A program made the position numbers and the translations under genes. A stretch of DNA of 64,000 nucleotides from Ruegeria spongiae (GTDB lineage Bacteria; Pseudomonadota; Alphaproteobacteria; Rhodobacterales; Rhodobacteraceae): assembly GCF_023502395.1 (NCBI RefSeq), contig NZ_JAMFMB010000024.1:1-64000 (forward strand), written 5' to 3'. The notes under the pieces are model-generated. The model was not told the origin of the DNA. It worked only from the letters and a program-made list of their open reading frames with translations, and made no database searches. This document shows, piece by piece, positions 39,146 to 48,141 of this stretch. Every line of letters starts with the position of its first letter. The stretch's first letter is position 1.

Positions 39146-40597
39146 TCAGATCCTCAGCAATGTGTCCATGAGGGTCCCTACAACTTCGAGAACCCGTGCG
39201 TTGGCGGCGTAAGCCTGTTCGATCTGCATCAGGGATTGCAGTTCGGCGTCGGTGTCCACGCCAAGCTCCTGTTCAATCCGTTGAAACTCGGTGAAGGTGG
39301 CCGAGGCAAAGACCGACCGCTGTTCGGTCTCGGCCGTGGCTTGTGCCGTGATCGACAACATACCGGTTGCCACCCCTGCTGCGGTCAATGCGCCGGGCCC
39401 GAAATTTGCACTCGCCAGGGTTCGGGGGCCGGTAAGTGCCGCGCTCATCGCCCTGAGTAAGGCGGCGTCGCCCTGCGGGCCGGAACCTGCGGCGTTCAAC
39501 CCGTCACGCAAGCGCCAGCTTTCGCCGCCTTGCGACGGATCTGCGACAGCGTTGAATTCCAGCCGATTCGACAGGCCAACCTCATTGGCCGCCAGAAAGG
39601 CGGCACCAGCGTCGGTGAAGAGGCCGGGATCGGTCACGGTCAGCGTCGGATCAACCGCCGGATCGGCAAATCGTTCGATCAGGTCGCGGGCGAGGGCGTC
39701 GAGATTCTGCTGCGCGTCGGCCGCAAGATCGTCGCGGATCTGAAATTCGGCGGCCAAAGTGCCACCCCGGATCGGTGAGGTCTCACCCCCGGTCCGCATC
39801 GGCATGCCGTTGATCTCAAGGCCGGAAAGCAACCCGTTCGCTTGGGTCATATGAGGTTCGGCAGAGGCGGCGCGTGTAAAGCCGAGCGTTGCGGCGGAAC
39901 CATCGAGCAAAATAGCACCGCCTTCGCTATAAAGCGCAATGCCGTTATGTTCGCGGCTGGCGATCTTGACCGGGATGATGGTGTTGACCTGATCCACCAG
40001 TTGCTGACGCTGATCGAGCAGGGTTGATGTGTCCGCGCCCGACAGCTCAACGCGCCGGATACGGGCGTTGAGCGACTCGATATCCTGCAGGGTGCCGTTC
40101 AGCCTATCGACCTGCTGGTCGATATTGCGATCAGCGCGCGTGCGCAGGTCGCGCAGGCCTTTGCCCGCGGATTGAATCACCTGCGCCAGATCGCTTGCGG
40201 CGGTGGCAACGGCGTCAAGCCGGGTCGGGGCACTTGGATTGCTTGCGGCCGTGATCAGAGCGGCTTCGAACTCGGCCACGCGATTTGTCAGCGATGCGGG
40301 ATCGTCGGTGGAACCGATCAGCGTTCCGAATTCGGCGTGAAACCTTGCGAGGCTGTCGGCATTCCGAGATGTCGCTTCGGCGCTGCGCCGGTTGTCCGTC
40401 AGGACCGGGTCTGTACGGCGGGTAATGCCCAGAACGCGGACGCCCTGGCCTGCGGTTGCGTTCGATGTCAGTTCGAGACTGCGTTTCGCGTAGCCGGGTG
40501 TCAGCGCATTCGCGATATTGTCCGAGATCACACCCGATGCGCGACCGCTGGCTGTCAGGCCGCTGAGCGCGTTGTTGAACGCTGCCGAGATTGTCAT
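39146..40597 (-). CDS. flgK: Flagellar hook-associated protein FlgK
   Basis: 483 residues. The N-terminus has FNNALSGLTASGRASGVISDNIANALTPGYAKR, and the C-terminus LQSLMQIEQAYAANARVL, both typical of hook-associated axial proteins (quoted in parts: SDNIANA, MQIEQAYAANARV). It caps the hook before the filament. It lies 36 bp downstream of flgE. Confidence 0.94.
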   Translation of the reverse strand: MTISAAFNNALSGLTASGRASGVISDNIANALTPGYAKRSLELTSNATAGQGVRVLGITRRTDPVLTDNRRSAEATSRNADSLARFHAEFGTLIGSTDDPASLTNRVAEFEAALITAASNPSAPTRLDAVATAASDLAQVIQSAGKGLRDLRTRADRNIDQQVDRLNGTLQDIESLNARIRRVELSGADTSTLLDQRQQLVDQVNTIIPVKIASREHNGIALYSEGGAILLDGSAATLGFTRAASAEPHMTQANGLLSGLEINGMPMRTGGETSPIRGGTLAAEFQIRDDLAADAQQNLDALARDLIERFADPAVDPTLTVTDPGLFTDAGAAFLAANEVGLSNRLEFNAVADPSQGGESWRLRDGLNAAGSGPQGDAALLRAMSAALTGPRTLASANFGPGALTAAGVATGMLSITAQATAETEQRSVFASATFTEFQRIEQELGVDTDAELQSLMQIEQAYAANARVLEVVGTLMDTLLRI

Positions 40598-40633
40598 ATC
40601 CGCCCTCCTTCCATGGCCCTAGCGGGTGCCATG

Positions 40634-41932
40634 TCAGCGTTTGATATTCGTGGTTTCCTGAAGCATCTCGTCAACGGTCTGAATCACCTTGGCGCTGGTG
40701 GAATATGCGCGCTGTGTCTGGATCATTGCGGTCAGCTCGGTTGCGATGTCGGTCTTGGATTCCTCGCGCGCGAAGGACACCATGTCGCCGGTTGGTCCGT
40801 CACCTGCGTCCCACAGGAAATAGGTGCCGCTTTCACGGGACGGCGCATAGGTCTGCTGGTCGAGCGAGAACATGCCGTTGGGATTGGGCAGGTCGACCAA
40901 TGGAACCTGATAGACCCGCTGGCTGATACCGGAATCGAAGAATGCATAGACGTAGCCGTTTTCGTCGATTTCCACCTTGGTCATGGTGCCCACAGCAGAT
41001 CCATCCTTGGTGGTCGAGACCGGCGCAAACGTGTCAGAGAGTTGCGAGATGCCGTCCGTATCGCCCAACAGGCCGATATTGATTTCCATCGGACCGCCGG
41101 CAACACTGACCACAAGACTGCCTGTGGCGGGATCATAGGCACCACCCGAAACGGCAGTGACGCTCGCCAGAGTGCCCCCGGCGGTGCGGCTGTCATTGAA
41201 GGTCAGGGTATATTCGCCGATCACTGCCCCGCCGGACCCCGTATCACGCAATATCATGGTCCATTCATTGCTGGCACCGGCCGCGGGCACGGTCGGAACC
41301 AGCTCGATCTGCACGTTTTCCGATTTACCCAGATTGTCGAAATATTCCACCGACAGGGGCTGGGAATCACCCGGCGCGCCGGCCTCGGTCGCGGTGGCGG
41401 GCAGGTTCATGCGCAGCCCCATCCGGGTTGTCGGAGACCCCGAGACCTGATTCACACCCATCTGAATCGGTTGCAACCCTTCCGATGTATCACGCGGATA
41501 AGAAGGCATCGAACCGTCTGCGGCAGCGGGCCAGCCCAGCAGAACCAGACCCGATTCGGTCACCAGATATCCCTGTTCGTCGGTGCGGAACGACCCGGTT
41601 GTGGTCAGCAGCATCTGCGACGACCCGGTATCCGAAATCTCGGACGTGCGCCGCACCGGCAACATGCCGCGACCCCGGATGGCGAGGTCGGTCGCGTTGC
41701 TGGTCGACACGATCGAGCCGCCCTGATCGATCAGACGGCGGTTGGTCGTGCGGACCCCACCTGCGGAATAGTTGCCACCCGAGGACGAGGTGACCATCGA
41801 ATGAAAATCGGTTTCGACGCGCTTGTATCCGAAAGTCGAGGCATTCGCGATATTGTCCGAAATGGTTGCCAGTCTGTTGGCATTGGCTGACAGCGCAGCC
41901 ACGCCCGCGTTCAGCGAAGAGGAAATGGACAT
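40634..41932 (-). CDS. flgE: Flagellar hook protein FlgE
   Basis: 432 residues from the ATG at 41932, preceded by GGGG at about 6 nt; an in-frame GTG/ATG 9 codons upstream is less likely. The axial N-terminal motif is LATISDNIANASTFGYKR, and the C-terminus has MIQTQRAYSTSAKVIQTVDEM. It polymerises into the flagellar hook. A CtrA-like box lies 59 bp upstream. Confidence 0.93.
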   Translation of the reverse strand: MSISSSLNAGVAALSANANRLATISDNIANASTFGYKRVETDFHSMVTSSSGGNYSAGGVRTTNRRLIDQGGSIVSTSNATDLAIRGRGMLPVRRTSEISDTGSSQMLLTTTGSFRTDEQGYLVTESGLVLLGWPAAADGSMPSYPRDTSEGLQPIQMGVNQVSGSPTTRMGLRMNLPATATEAGAPGDSQPLSVEYFDNLGKSENVQIELVPTVPAAGASNEWTMILRDTGSGGAVIGEYTLTFNDSRTAGGTLASVTAVSGGAYDPATGSLVVSVAGGPMEINIGLLGDTDGISQLSDTFAPVSTTKDGSAVGTMTKVEIDENGYVYAFFDSGISQRVYQVPLVDLPNPNGMFSLDQQTYAPSRESGTYFLWDAGDGPTGDMVSFAREESKTDIATELTAMIQTQRAYSTSAKVIQTVDEMLQETTNIKR

Positions 41933-41990
41933 CTGAGCCCCTTTTGTTGCTTTGGTCATTCGGCCTGCTGCAACAGCTACGCGCTGGGGT

Positions 41991-42015
41991 TTAACAGCGC
42001 GCTAACAGTTAAAAT
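41991..42015 (-). promoter_or_regulatory. CtrA-like box before flgE
   Basis: Read on the minus strand, TTAG-N7-TTAA at 42005-41991 is a near match to the CtrA site TTAA-N7-TTAA. The 25-bp segment 41991-42015 matches 22 of 25 bases of the segment before motB (42914-42938). It lies between the motB stop and the flgE start. Confidence 0.6.
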
Positions 42016-42020
42016 GCGAG

Positions 42021-42869
42021 CTATTCTGTCGCCTCGCTGCGCAACAGCGTGATCTCGACGCGGTTGTTGCGGGCGGCCATCGGGTTATCATCCCTGAGCT
42101 TGCGGTCGGCATGTCCAGTCACCCTTTGAATGCGGGCCGGGTCCAATCCTGTGCGTTCCAGAAGTGTTTTGGTGGTCGTGGCGCGGCCCATGGACAGGTC
42201 CCAAACCGGGCTGCGCACCAGCACAACAGGGCGCGCCTGCACATGGGCGCTGACCGCGACATGGTTGCTGACGCTCGCCGCGGCTTTTGCAACGACAGCC
42301 GACAAATCGCGCATTGTCTGGGTCGGCGTGTCGGAATGTTGATCGAACAGCGGCACCCGCTCGGTTGCCGAAAGCTCAATGATCAGACCTTCGTCGGTGA
42401 CCCGGGTGACGATGTGTTTCAGCAGCCGGTCAGAAACCTGGCTTTCGCCGCTGCGCCCCTGCAGCATGTTCTGCACGGCGCTGAACTCGTCCGCCGACGC
42501 GTCCTCGGCCCCGGATTGGTCGACGCCGGTTGCACCCCGTGCGCGACGCGATTCTGTCAGGTGCTGCTTTAACGCGCCGCGCCCATCCAGAACCACGGCA
42601 TCGTCCGAGAACACGTTCTCGCCACCGAAGGCACCATCGCCGCCGCCCGAAACCGGGCTGAGCGGGATAGACGGCGAAAAGTAATCCGCCAGTCCCTTGC
42701 GTTGTTTTTCGGTCGTTGCGTTCAGCAGCCACATCAACATGAAGAACGCCATCATGGCTGTCACGAAATCGGCATAAGCCACCTTCCATGCACCACCATG
42801 GTGACCACCGCCACCAACGACTTTCTTCCGTTTGATGATGACTGGCGCCGCATTTGATTGCGCACCCAT
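42021..42869 (-). CDS. motB: Flagellar motor stator protein MotB
   Basis: 282 residues from the ATG at 42869; a GTG six codons upstream is the alternative. The single membrane segment near residues 30-50 contains the proton-carrying aspartate (D34 in YADFVTAMMAFFMLMW). The C-terminal OmpA-like domain has VTGHADRKLRDDNP and RNNRVEITLL. It anchors the stator to peptidoglycan. MotA is not in the window. Confidence 0.94.
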   Translation of the reverse strand: MGAQSNAAPVIIKRKKVVGGGGHHGGAWKVAYADFVTAMMAFFMLMWLLNATTEKQRKGLADYFSPSIPLSPVSGGGDGAFGGENVFSDDAVVLDGRGALKQHLTESRRARGATGVDQSGAEDASADEFSAVQNMLQGRSGESQVSDRLLKHIVTRVTDEGLIIELSATERVPLFDQHSDTPTQTMRDLSAVVAKAAASVSNHVAVSAHVQARPVVLVRSPVWDLSMGRATTTKTLLERTGLDPARIQRVTGHADRKLRDDNPMAARNNRVEITLLRSEATE

Positions 42870-42913
42870 CTCCACCACCTCTTTCACCCTTCACCGTGGT
42901 AGCGGCACAGGTG

Positions 42914-42938
42914 TTAAGAGCGGGCTAACAGATAAAAT
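42914..42938 (-). promoter_or_regulatory. CtrA-like box before motB
   Basis: On the minus strand TTAG-N7-TTAA at 42928-42914 has the same form as the box before flgE. It ends 45 bp upstream of the motB start. Repetition before two flagellar genes argues that it is functional. Confidence 0.6.
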
Positions 42939-43012
42939 TGAGCGGGTATTCCGGTGGTTTCTGGGCCGAAGGTTGCACGCCACCGGCGCGAGGCGGCATC
43001 AGATATTCCTGC

Positions 43013-44116
43013 TTATACAGGCTCTAACAATACCGGCTCTCCGCATGCGGCAGAGCGCTGAGCTGCATGCCCCATCCGGACCGCCATCCAGCCATCCAGC
43101 AGCGACACGTCCGGTCTGTCGCGCTCGCCGCGCAGAAGTTGCAGGAACGCCTGATGCTGATAAAAGGTCGATCCGTTGTGATCACCCGCATCAAGCAGGT
43201 CCCTGCATACCGGGATTTCGGTCGTCACCGGCCCTTTGGGCGCGCGCGGGCTGACAATCAGTTTAGGGACTGGCGGCGCGCCCAGATGCACAGGCCAGAA
43301 CCGGCTCGGCCCAGGCACCAGCGCCTCGATCTTGCCCGCGGGTCCAACAGCTGAAATTTCTTCCTGATAGGTCGCGCCCTCGGCGAACATGCACAGTTCC
43401 AGCATCGCCCGCGCGCCATTGTCAAAATCGACGATGACATAACCATTATCGAGAATGTCGGGCACCTCGCCCTTATAGCGCTCGTCGAGATGATTGACCG
43501 ATTGTGCGGCTGAGGCCATGACACGCACCGGTTCGGCCCCCAGCGCCAGCCGCATCAGGTCGAAGAAATGGCAGCATTTCTCAACGAAGGTTCCGCCGCT
43601 GTTGCGGTTGAAGCGGTTCCAGTTGCCGACCTTTTGCAGGAAGGGAAATCGGTGTTCGCGCAGGGTCAGCATCCTTATGCCGCCGGTCACCGCCTTGGCT
43701 TGGCCCAGAAACGCCGCGATGGGCGGCATGTAGCGATATTCCATCGCCACCCAGATCGGGGCTGGATAGCTGTCGCGCAGCGCCATCATCGCCTCGACAT
43801 CCGCCGGGTCGGTGAATAGCGGCTTTTCGATCAGCAAGGGTAGGGGGCGCGTTTCGGCGATCTGCAAAACTTGGGTGACATGGCAGTGATTGGGACTGGC
43901 GACCAGCAGACAATCCAGATCCGGCAGGGCAAGCAGCGCATCGAGTGAGGGTACAAGCAGCGCCTCGGGCGCGATCTGGCCAGCAATCTCGGCCATCCCG
44001 GCATCGGGCTCGAAAATTGCGTGGGTGCGCGCGCCCTCGAGCAGCGCGATGTTCCTCAGGTGCTCCTGCCCCATCATGCCGCAGCCGATGATCCCGTAAT
44101 TGATCTGTCGGGTCAC
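43013..44116 (-). CDS. Gfo/Idh/MocA family oxidoreductase
   Basis: 367 residues from the GTG at 44116, supported by AGGAG 6 nt upstream. The NAD(P)-binding motif is YGIIGCGMMGQEHL. The middle has EKPLFTDPADVEAM, the usual lysine motif of this family (EKP). It probably oxidises or reduces a sugar or related polyol. It lies 10 bp downstream of the GntR gene in the same direction, so both are likely cotranscribed away from the monooxygenase operon. Confidence 0.88.
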   Translation of the reverse strand: MTRQINYGIIGCGMMGQEHLRNIALLEGARTHAIFEPDAGMAEIAGQIAPEALLVPSLDALLALPDLDCLLVASPNHCHVTQVLQIAETRPLPLLIEKPLFTDPADVEAMMALRDSYPAPIWVAMEYRYMPPIAAFLGQAKAVTGGIRMLTLREHRFPFLQKVGNWNRFNRNSGGTFVEKCCHFFDLMRLALGAEPVRVMASAAQSVNHLDERYKGEVPDILDNGYVIVDFDNGARAMLELCMFAEGATYQEEISAVGPAGKIEALVPGPSRFWPVHLGAPPVPKLIVSPRAPKGPVTTEIPVCRDLLDAGDHNGSTFYQHQAFLQLLRGERDRPDVSLLDGWMAVRMGHAAQRSAACGEPVLLEPV

Positions 44117-44126
44117 GCCCGTCTCC

Positions 44127-44837
44127 TTATCTGAGCCGCTGGACATAAAGCGCGCGGTCCGGGTCAAACCAGGTGCGCGAGAACTCGACCGGCTGCGATG
44201 TGTCTGCCCAACTGAACCGTTCGATATACCCAATGGGTGTCCCGTGGGGTTTGGCAAATTGCGTGGGCGCCCAATCCGGCACCTCCCCAACCGAGACCCG
44301 GTCTTCGGCACGCCTGATCCAGAACCCAAGCTGATTCTGGTAGTAGTGATAGAGCGAATCGGACAGATCCCGCCGCCGGATCAGCCCAGCCGAGGCGTCC
44401 AGCCAGATCTCTTCGACCGCGATCACCGTGTCGTTGAGATAGCGCAGCCGCCGCACCCGTGATCCGTTGTCCGATGTGCCAAACCCCGGCAGATCGTCAG
44501 GTTTCGGCAGCAGATCGACCGACAGCACATCCGCGCGCGGCAACCCGCCGCCTTCGGGCAGTTCCAGCCGGAACATGGCATAGACGCTGTCGGTCTCGGA
44601 CCTGTTGCGCACATAATTGCCCGACCCCTGCACGCGCTCCAGCAAGCCGCGTTCGGTCAATTGGCGCAGGGCTTTGCGCAGCGTGCCAACCGAGGTGTTC
44701 ATCTGCGTCGCCATCTCACGCTCAGGCGGCAGGCGCTCGCCCTCGATCAACCGACCTGCAGCGATATCGCGGGTCAGCCGCTCTGCGATTTGCACATAAA
44801 GCGGTAAGGCGTTCGGGCTTGGGCCGGGTTGCGTCAC
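44127..44837 (-). CDS. GntR family transcriptional regulator, HutC/UTRA type
   Basis: 236 residues from a GTG start. The winged helix spans ~10-75, with RLPPEREMATQMNTSVGTLRKAL as the recognition region (in parts: LPPEREMA, TLRKALRQL). The C-terminal ~150 residues are a UTRA ligand-binding domain ending in YVQRLR. It should control the divergent monooxygenase/TRAP operon in response to its substrate or a product. Confidence 0.9.
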   Translation of the reverse strand: MTQPGPSPNALPLYVQIAERLTRDIAAGRLIEGERLPPEREMATQMNTSVGTLRKALRQLTERGLLERVQGSGNYVRNRSETDSVYAMFRLELPEGGGLPRADVLSVDLLPKPDDLPGFGTSDNGSRVRRLRYLNDTVIAVEEIWLDASAGLIRRRDLSDSLYHYYQNQLGFWIRRAEDRVSVGEVPDWAPTQFAKPHGTPIGYIERFSWADTSQPVEFSRTWFDPDRALYVQRLR

Positions 44838-44939
44838 GGGGTGCGGCGTCCTGTCGCGGAAATAATTGATACACTATTGATCTACATCAAGGTGCCTGTT
44901 ACGCAAGAGAAAAAGCGACCCAGCGCGGAGAAACCCCGA
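44838..44939. promoter_or_regulatory. Divergent promoter region with a perfect FNR box
   Basis: TTGAT-CTAC-ATCAA at 44877-44890 is an exact match to the FNR/FnrL consensus TTGAT-N4-ATCAA. A further TTGAT half-site lies at 44866-44870. The box is 49 bp before the monooxygenase start and 39 bp before the GntR start. The half-sites could instead be a GntR operator. Confidence 0.6.
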
Positions 44940-46094
44940 ATGACCATCGTGCCCATCACATCGCCCGACCTTGATGCTGCCGAGGTGTCGTGGTTTTCGG
45001 CGCTGTGCTCGGACGATTACCAGTTTCTGGGCCAGCCCGATGGCGCCTTGCGGTCAAGCTGGGAGCATTGTTCGGCCATCGTGAAAGAGGCTGAGGCGCA
45101 CGGGTTCCGCAACATCCTGTGCCCGTCCTCTTATCAGGTGGGGCAGGACACGCTGTCCTTTGTGGCGGGCTGTGCGCCGATCACCGACCGCATCAACCTG
45201 CTGGCCGCCGTTCGCTGTGGCGAGATGCAGCCGATCATGCTGGCCCGGACCATCGCAACGCTGGATCACATGCTGAAGGGACGGCTGACGGTCAATATCA
45301 TCAGCTCGGACTTTCCCGGTGAAAAGGCCGACAGCAACTACCGCTACCAGCGTTCGCGCGAAGTGGTCGAGATCCTGAAGCAAGCCTGGACGCAGGATGA
45401 GATCAACCATGAGGGCGAAGTCTATAGTTTCGCGGGCCTGACCACTGATCCGGTGAAGCCCTATCAGACCGGCGGGCCGCTGCTTTATTTCGGGGGCTAT
45501 TCCCCGGCGGCGCTGGAGTTGTGCGGGCAGCATTGCGATGTCTATCTGATGTGGCCCGAAACCAAGGACGCGCTGGAGGGCCGGATGAAGGCAGTGAACG
45601 CAGTTGCGAAGAAATATGACCGGACGCTGGATTATGGTCTGCGCGTGCACATGATCGTGCGCGATACCGAAGTCGAGGCGCGCGAATATGCCAAATATAT
45701 AGTCTCTAAATTGGATGATGAGTATGGGCGGCTGATCCGCGAACGGGCGCTCGATTCGACCTCGCTGGGGGTGGCGCATCAGGCGCGGGCGCGCGAGCTG
45801 GCCGATCAGTTCGGCTATACCGAGGACCATCTGTGGACCGGCGTGGGCCGGGCGCGGTCGGGCTGCGGCGCGGCGCTGGTAGGGTCCACCGATCAGGTCA
45901 TGTCCAAGATCGAGGCCTATCAGAAGATGGGCATTCGCGCCTTTATCTTCTCGGGCTACCCGCATATCGACGAGGCCCGCCATTTCGGCAGCCGCGTGTT
46001 GCCGAACCTGAAAACCTGTTCGCTGCCGCAGGCCTATGGCCGCGTGCCATCGGACACGCCCGCAACACCGTTGGGCAACGGAGTACGTCGCTGA
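44940..46094 (+). CDS. Luciferase-like (LLM class) flavin-dependent monooxygenase, SsuD-like
   Basis: 384 residues from the ATG at 44940, with GGAG 9 nt upstream. The bacterial-luciferase TIM barrel is recognised by IVKEAEAHGFRNILCPSSY, AAVRCGEMQPIMLARTIATLDHM (read in parts) and GRLTVNIISSDFPGE, as in alkanesulfonate monooxygenases. It uses reduced flavin from a partner reductase, likely the gene at 46984. The natural substrate is unknown; a sulfonate or similar compound imported by the TRAP system is possible. TGATG overlap with the next gene. Confidence 0.88.
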   Translation: MTIVPITSPDLDAAEVSWFSALCSDDYQFLGQPDGALRSSWEHCSAIVKEAEAHGFRNILCPSSYQVGQDTLSFVAGCAPITDRINLLAAVRCGEMQPIMLARTIATLDHMLKGRLTVNIISSDFPGEKADSNYRYQRSREVVEILKQAWTQDEINHEGEVYSFAGLTTDPVKPYQTGGPLLYFGGYSPAALELCGQHCDVYLMWPETKDALEGRMKAVNAVAKKYDRTLDYGLRVHMIVRDTEVEAREYAKYIVSKLDDEYGRLIRERALDSTSLGVAHQARARELADQFGYTEDHLWTGVGRARSGCGAALVGSTDQVMSKIEAYQKMGIRAFIFSGYPHIDEARHFGSRVLPNLKTCSLPQAYGRVPSDTPATPLGNGVRR

Positions 46095-46984
46095 TGGACC
46101 GCGTCAAATTGGGCACTGAACTGGAACTGAGCCGGATCGTTTACGGCATGTGGCGACTGGCCGAGGCAGAGGATACCTCGGCAAACCATGTGATCGCCAA
46201 GATCGAGGCCTGTCTGGATCAGGGCATCACCTCGTTCGATCAGGCGGATATCTACGGCGATTACGGCGCCGAAGAGGTTCTGGGTAATGCGCTGCGCGCC
46301 AATCCGGGATTGCGCAACCGGATGGAGATCGTGACCAAATGCGGCATCGTTGCACCCTGCGGGCGGTACTCGGGTGCCAAGGTCAAACATTACGACACCT
46401 CGCGCGCCCATATCGAGGCCTCGGTCGAGCATTCGCTGCGGCTGATGGCAACCGATCATATCGACCTCTTGCTGATTCACCGCCCCGATCCCTTCATGGA
46501 CCACCACGAGACAGGCGCGGCACTGGACGGGCTGGTCGCCTCGGGCAAGGTGGGCAGCGTGGGTGTGTCGAATTTCCGCCCCTGGGACTGGTCGCTGCTG
46601 CAATCGGCGATGAAGACGCCGCTGGTCACAAATCAGATCGAGATATCCCTTTCCGAAATAACATCTTTCTCGAACGGTGATCTGGCCTATCATCAACAGC
46701 ATGGCCATCCCGTGATGGCCTGGTCCCCGCTGGGAGGGGGTACGCTGATGACCGGGCAGAGCAAAGCCGCGCAGATCGCAGACCAGATCGCCGCCGAGGC
46801 GGGCGTGGATCGCGCTGCGGTGGCGGTGGCCTTCCTGCTGGCCCATCCTGCGGGTATCCTGCCGGTGATGGGCACCAACAATCCGGACCGGATCGCACGC
46901 ATTTCTGATGCGCTGAAAGTCACGCTCGATCGGGAAAACTGGTTCCGTCTCTATGAGGCGGCGCTGGGCAAGGAGGTGCCGTGA
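46094..46984 (+). CDS. Aldo/keto reductase
   Basis: 296 residues, start overlapping the monooxygenase stop (TGATG). The (beta/alpha)8 reductase shows FDQADIYGDYGAEEVLG with the catalytic-type aspartate and tyrosine, a lysine in IVTKCGI, and GVSNFRPWD. It resembles the YdhF group. It may reduce the aldehyde released by the monooxygenase. AGGAGG inside its end serves the next gene. Confidence 0.9.
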   Translation: MDRVKLGTELELSRIVYGMWRLAEAEDTSANHVIAKIEACLDQGITSFDQADIYGDYGAEEVLGNALRANPGLRNRMEIVTKCGIVAPCGRYSGAKVKHYDTSRAHIEASVEHSLRLMATDHIDLLLIHRPDPFMDHHETGAALDGLVASGKVGSVGVSNFRPWDWSLLQSAMKTPLVTNQIEISLSEITSFSNGDLAYHQQHGHPVMAWSPLGGGTLMTGQSKAAQIADQIAAEAGVDRAAVAVAFLLAHPAGILPVMGTNNPDRIARISDALKVTLDRENWFRLYEAALGKEVP

Positions 46985-47499
46985 TGAACGCCTTCTCTCC
47001 GAAGACGCCGGTGGTGTTTAAACCCAATACCGCCAACCCACGGCAATTGCGCGACGCGTTTGCGAAATTCGCCACCGGGGTGACGGTGGTGACCTGCGCC
47101 GGAGAGACCGGCCCGCTGTGCGTTACCGCCAACAGTTTCTCGTCGCTGTCGCTGGACCCACCGTTAGTGATGTGGGCTCCTAGCAAAGGCTCGCGCCGGT
47201 TTCCGTTGTTCCGCGACGCCGAGCGGTTTGCCGTCCACGTGCTGTCGGCAGATCAAAGCGAACTGTGCTGGGGCTGTTCGCAGGACGCCCATGCCTTGAG
47301 CGATTTTGACTACATCGAAAACGAGGCCGGGGTGCCGCTGATTCCCGGTTGTCTGGCGCGGTTCGAATGCCGCCATGTGGCCTGCCACGAGGCGGGCGAT
47401 CACGTGATCATCGTCGGAGAAGTTGACCAGATCGAAATGAGCGACGGAGACGCATTGGCCTTTTTTGCCGGCAAGTTCGGCCAATTCGCGCAGCAATAA
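46984..47499 (+). CDS. Flavin reductase (NAD(P)H:flavin oxidoreductase)
   Basis: 171 residues from the ATG at 46984, placed by AGGAGG 7 nt upstream; the GTG at 46981 is only 4 nt from it. LRDAFAKFATGVTVVT and ANSFSSLSLDPPLVMW are typical of the DIM6/NTAB flavin reductase family. It would supply reduced FMN to the monooxygenase at 44940, making a two-component system. It overlaps the aldo/keto reductase stop. Confidence 0.9.
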   Translation: MNAFSPKTPVVFKPNTANPRQLRDAFAKFATGVTVVTCAGETGPLCVTANSFSSLSLDPPLVMWAPSKGSRRFPLFRDAERFAVHVLSADQSELCWGCSQDAHALSDFDYIENEAGVPLIPGCLARFECRHVACHEAGDHVIIVGEVDQIEMSDGDALAFFAGKFGQFAQQ

Positions 47500-47550
47500 G
47501 CGCGCCAAGCCCTGTCAACAAAGGCAGGCACCAAAGGGAGGGCAATCCGC

Positions 47551-48141
47551 ATGGGCGGATTAGTATCGGTGCTTGCGCCGATTGGCTTCGTGAACGAAAT
47601 TATCTTGCGGATCGGGCGCGCCATCGGCGTTGTCGCGATCGCTGCGATGGTTGCCGCGATCCTGATTCAGGTCTTTTTCCGATATGTTCTGAACAATGCA
47701 CTGCCCTGGCCGGATGAGGCCGCGCGGTTCTGCATGCTGTGGATGACCGGGCTGATGGCCCCCACCGCATTCCGGCGCGGCGGCTTTGTCGCCATTGATA
47801 TGTTTGGGCGCGCCCTGCCCAGCATCCTGGGTCAGATCCTCAGCCTGTTTCTGCTACTGGTCTCGCTCATGGTGCTGGTGGTGGCCATCCAGATCGGATG
47901 GGGCGAGGTCACCGGGTTTGGCGGCAAGTTCACCACCGCCTCGCTTTACCTGCCGACGTCGCTTTCCTTTGACGAATGGCATCGGATTCCGCGCAGTTGG
48001 ATGATGGCCTCGCTGCTGGTCGGGGTGATCCTGCTGACCTCGGTCAATATCGAGCTGATCCTGCGAGGTCTTGTGACCCTGATGGGCGGCGGAGACCGCT
48101 TGCGCCCCATCGATGATGTCGAACTGCTGGGAAGCGAATAG
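47551..48141 (+). CDS. TRAP transporter small permease (DctQ)
   Basis: 196 residues with four hydrophobic segments and the DctQ hallmark QVFFRYVLNNALPWPDEAARFCMLWMT (in parts: QVFFRYVLN, WPDEAARF). GGGAGG precedes the ATG. It pairs with the large permease that starts at the next base after its stop. Confidence 0.93.
   Translation: MGGLVSVLAPIGFVNEIILRIGRAIGVVAIAAMVAAILIQVFFRYVLNNALPWPDEAARFCMLWMTGLMAPTAFRRGGFVAIDMFGRALPSILGQILSLFLLLVSLMVLVVAIQIGWGEVTGFGGKFTTASLYLPTSLSFDEWHRIPRSWMMASLLVGVILLTSVNIELILRGLVTLMGGGDRLRPIDDVELLGSE

Noticed and set aside
43013-44329. Longer form of the Idh-like oxidoreductase starting at 44329
   Set aside because: The extension runs through the end of the GntR gene and lacks the AGGAG site seen before the GTG at 44116.
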